From the NCBI RefSeq assembly GCF_963675165.1, contig NC_087377.1, positions 12,324,632 to 12,388,631 on the forward strand: a DNA stretch of 64,000 nt, given 5' to 3'. This document shows, in pieces, positions 62,953 through 64,000 of the stretch (its first letter is position 1; each line of letters starts with the position of its first letter). Both the position numbers and the translations under genes were made by a program. The notes beneath the pieces are model-generated. The model did not search any database. It worked only from the letters and a program-made list of their open reading frames with translations, and was not told the origin of the DNA. Source of the stretch: Halichondria panicea. Taxonomy: Eukaryota > Porifera > Demospongiae > Suberitida > Halichondriidae.

Positions 62953-64000
62953 CACCCATGCACTCCCACACACACTTATTGTGTATATATACATCTCTTA
63001 TAATAACTTGTATTTGTTGTTATGATACATGACTTATAATCAGTTTTGGAGTGTATAATTATTGTGATTGTTGCAATAGTATGCAGTAGTTGAATGTACA
63101 ATAATTTATAGTATGCACTATTGAGAGGCTCCATATATATACGTACTATGACAGGAGCGACTATAGTCCTGCTTTTCCTGTTTTACTCAATTAATTTACT
63201 TTGCTAAAATTCTCTTTTAATTGTTCGGATTGGTTATTAAGCATAGTGCAGAACATCTGCAGAGCTGACCTGCTCCTGAATTACAATCATTAATGATAAT
63301 TCTGGACAAAAGAAACAATAGCAATTACATAGAAAGGAGGAACTGAATCTCGTGAATGTCCTTATACTCCCCCTCCAGCATTGAATGTGTGGTTGTCACG
63401 CAAGTATAATGTGGCAATATCAGGCAAACAGCCGGGAATTTGTGTGAAAAGCACACCCCACTTTTAGTGTTGGCTTGAAGTGTTTACAGCCAGATGATGA
63501 TCGAGACTAAAACCACCATTAGTTGAAATGTTATTACAGAAACCTTATCACTTAAACAGAAACTATAGCCCTAACTACCACAAACAGACAAGGTATCTTC
63601 TTATAATAACTATCCCTTAGAGTGACAACAACTGCATGTATAATAGACATCAACATTTCATTGCACTATATATAATTATAGTGACCATACAATGTTTGCA
63701 TGTGCACTGTGGAGAACTTACGGATATGTACTGATAGAACTGCATATTTATACTTTTTGTGAATGTTCTAGAATAGTGATGTATTGCCGGTTTTTGTGAA
63801 TGTTCTAGAGAATGTTCTAGATTTACCATGTGTTGTTGTGCAATACCCGGATATAGTTATTGTTTTTGTAAGTGGGTGTGTTTATTGCTGTGATAAATTA
63901 TTGAGAACTTGACAATTAGCGCAAGCAGGCGCTGACATGCACATACAGTAAGTTAAATATAATACTGGAAACTTCCTATAGAGCTACAAACCAACCTCAT
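62953..64000. other. Non-coding right end of the window
   Basis: AT-rich sequence with a small direct repeat TTTTGTGAATGTTCTAGA (about 63756 and 63793). No gene was seen. Confidence 0.4.

Overview
The window looks like nuclear DNA of an invertebrate metazoan, most probably a sponge. Genes are split into short phase-1 exons with GT-AG (rarely GC-AG) introns, many only 50-60 nt. The products are secreted-type Ig-like, fibronectin-III (FN3) and CCP/sushi modules, and the intergenic DNA is AT-rich and full of microsatellites, foldback elements and short inverted-repeat transposons. Placement in sponges is an inference from two broken minus-strand exons (17.95-18.44 kb and 18.80-19.26 kb) that match sequence patterns I recall from demosponge proteins.

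The dominant content is a tandem family of type I membrane receptors, labelled R1-R8, all on the plus strand: R1 (145-2072, left end cut), R2 (10652-11667), R3 (13179-15054), R4 (21420-24922), R5 (26763-28529), R6 (37407-40125), R7 (about 44300-46470) and R8 (52623-54711). The standard layout is signal peptide, one Ig-like domain, one FN3 domain, two or three CCP domains, one transmembrane helix and a short tail with the conserved pieces GPVYEEV and NQAYGPL/V. R3, R6 and R8 read as fully intact genes. R4 carries one damaged CCP exon that can be skipped in frame. R5 has lost its usual membrane/tail exon and seems to end in a different hydrophobic segment. R7 lacks the start codon used by R6. 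R2 is divergent, has no CCP domain and stops right after its hydrophobic segment. Broken relatives lie at 15.7-16.4 kb, 26.3-26.6 kb and 30.5-30.8 kb, and a possible minus-strand Ig-like gene (R9) lies at 60.6-61.1 kb.

Two subfamilies are visible. R1, R6, R7 and R8 share near-identical FN3 exons and are associated with minus-strand, decayed copies of a HEAT-repeat-like gene (2.2-3.5, 4.6-5.0, 34.6-36.0, 41.8-43.8, 47.5-50.6 and 54.9-62.2 kb). R3, R4, R5 and the broken copies form the second subfamily in the middle of the window. The duplicated unit is therefore larger than the receptor gene alone.

Mobile DNA fills much of the rest: an LINE-like remnant (51.2-51.7 kb), TA-flanked pogo/mariner-like MITEs (39.1, 40.8 and 57.8 kb), elements with CAGGGGCG-type ends (32.6, 43.0, 52.0 and 62.8 kb), insertions whose empty sites can be read in paralogous copies (48.2 and 56.8 kb), a pair of large foldback MITEs (6.9 and 31.2 kb) and a 1.3-kb foldback element (19.99-21.30 kb). 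That last element carries an array of ATTTGCAT octamers and ends 116 bp before the R4 start codon.

The receptors probably act as cell-surface recognition molecules that signal through tyrosine motifs. The variable outer Ig exon, homogenised inner exons, tandem duplication and pseudogenes resemble known allorecognition and innate-immune receptor clusters. That functional reading is an inference.
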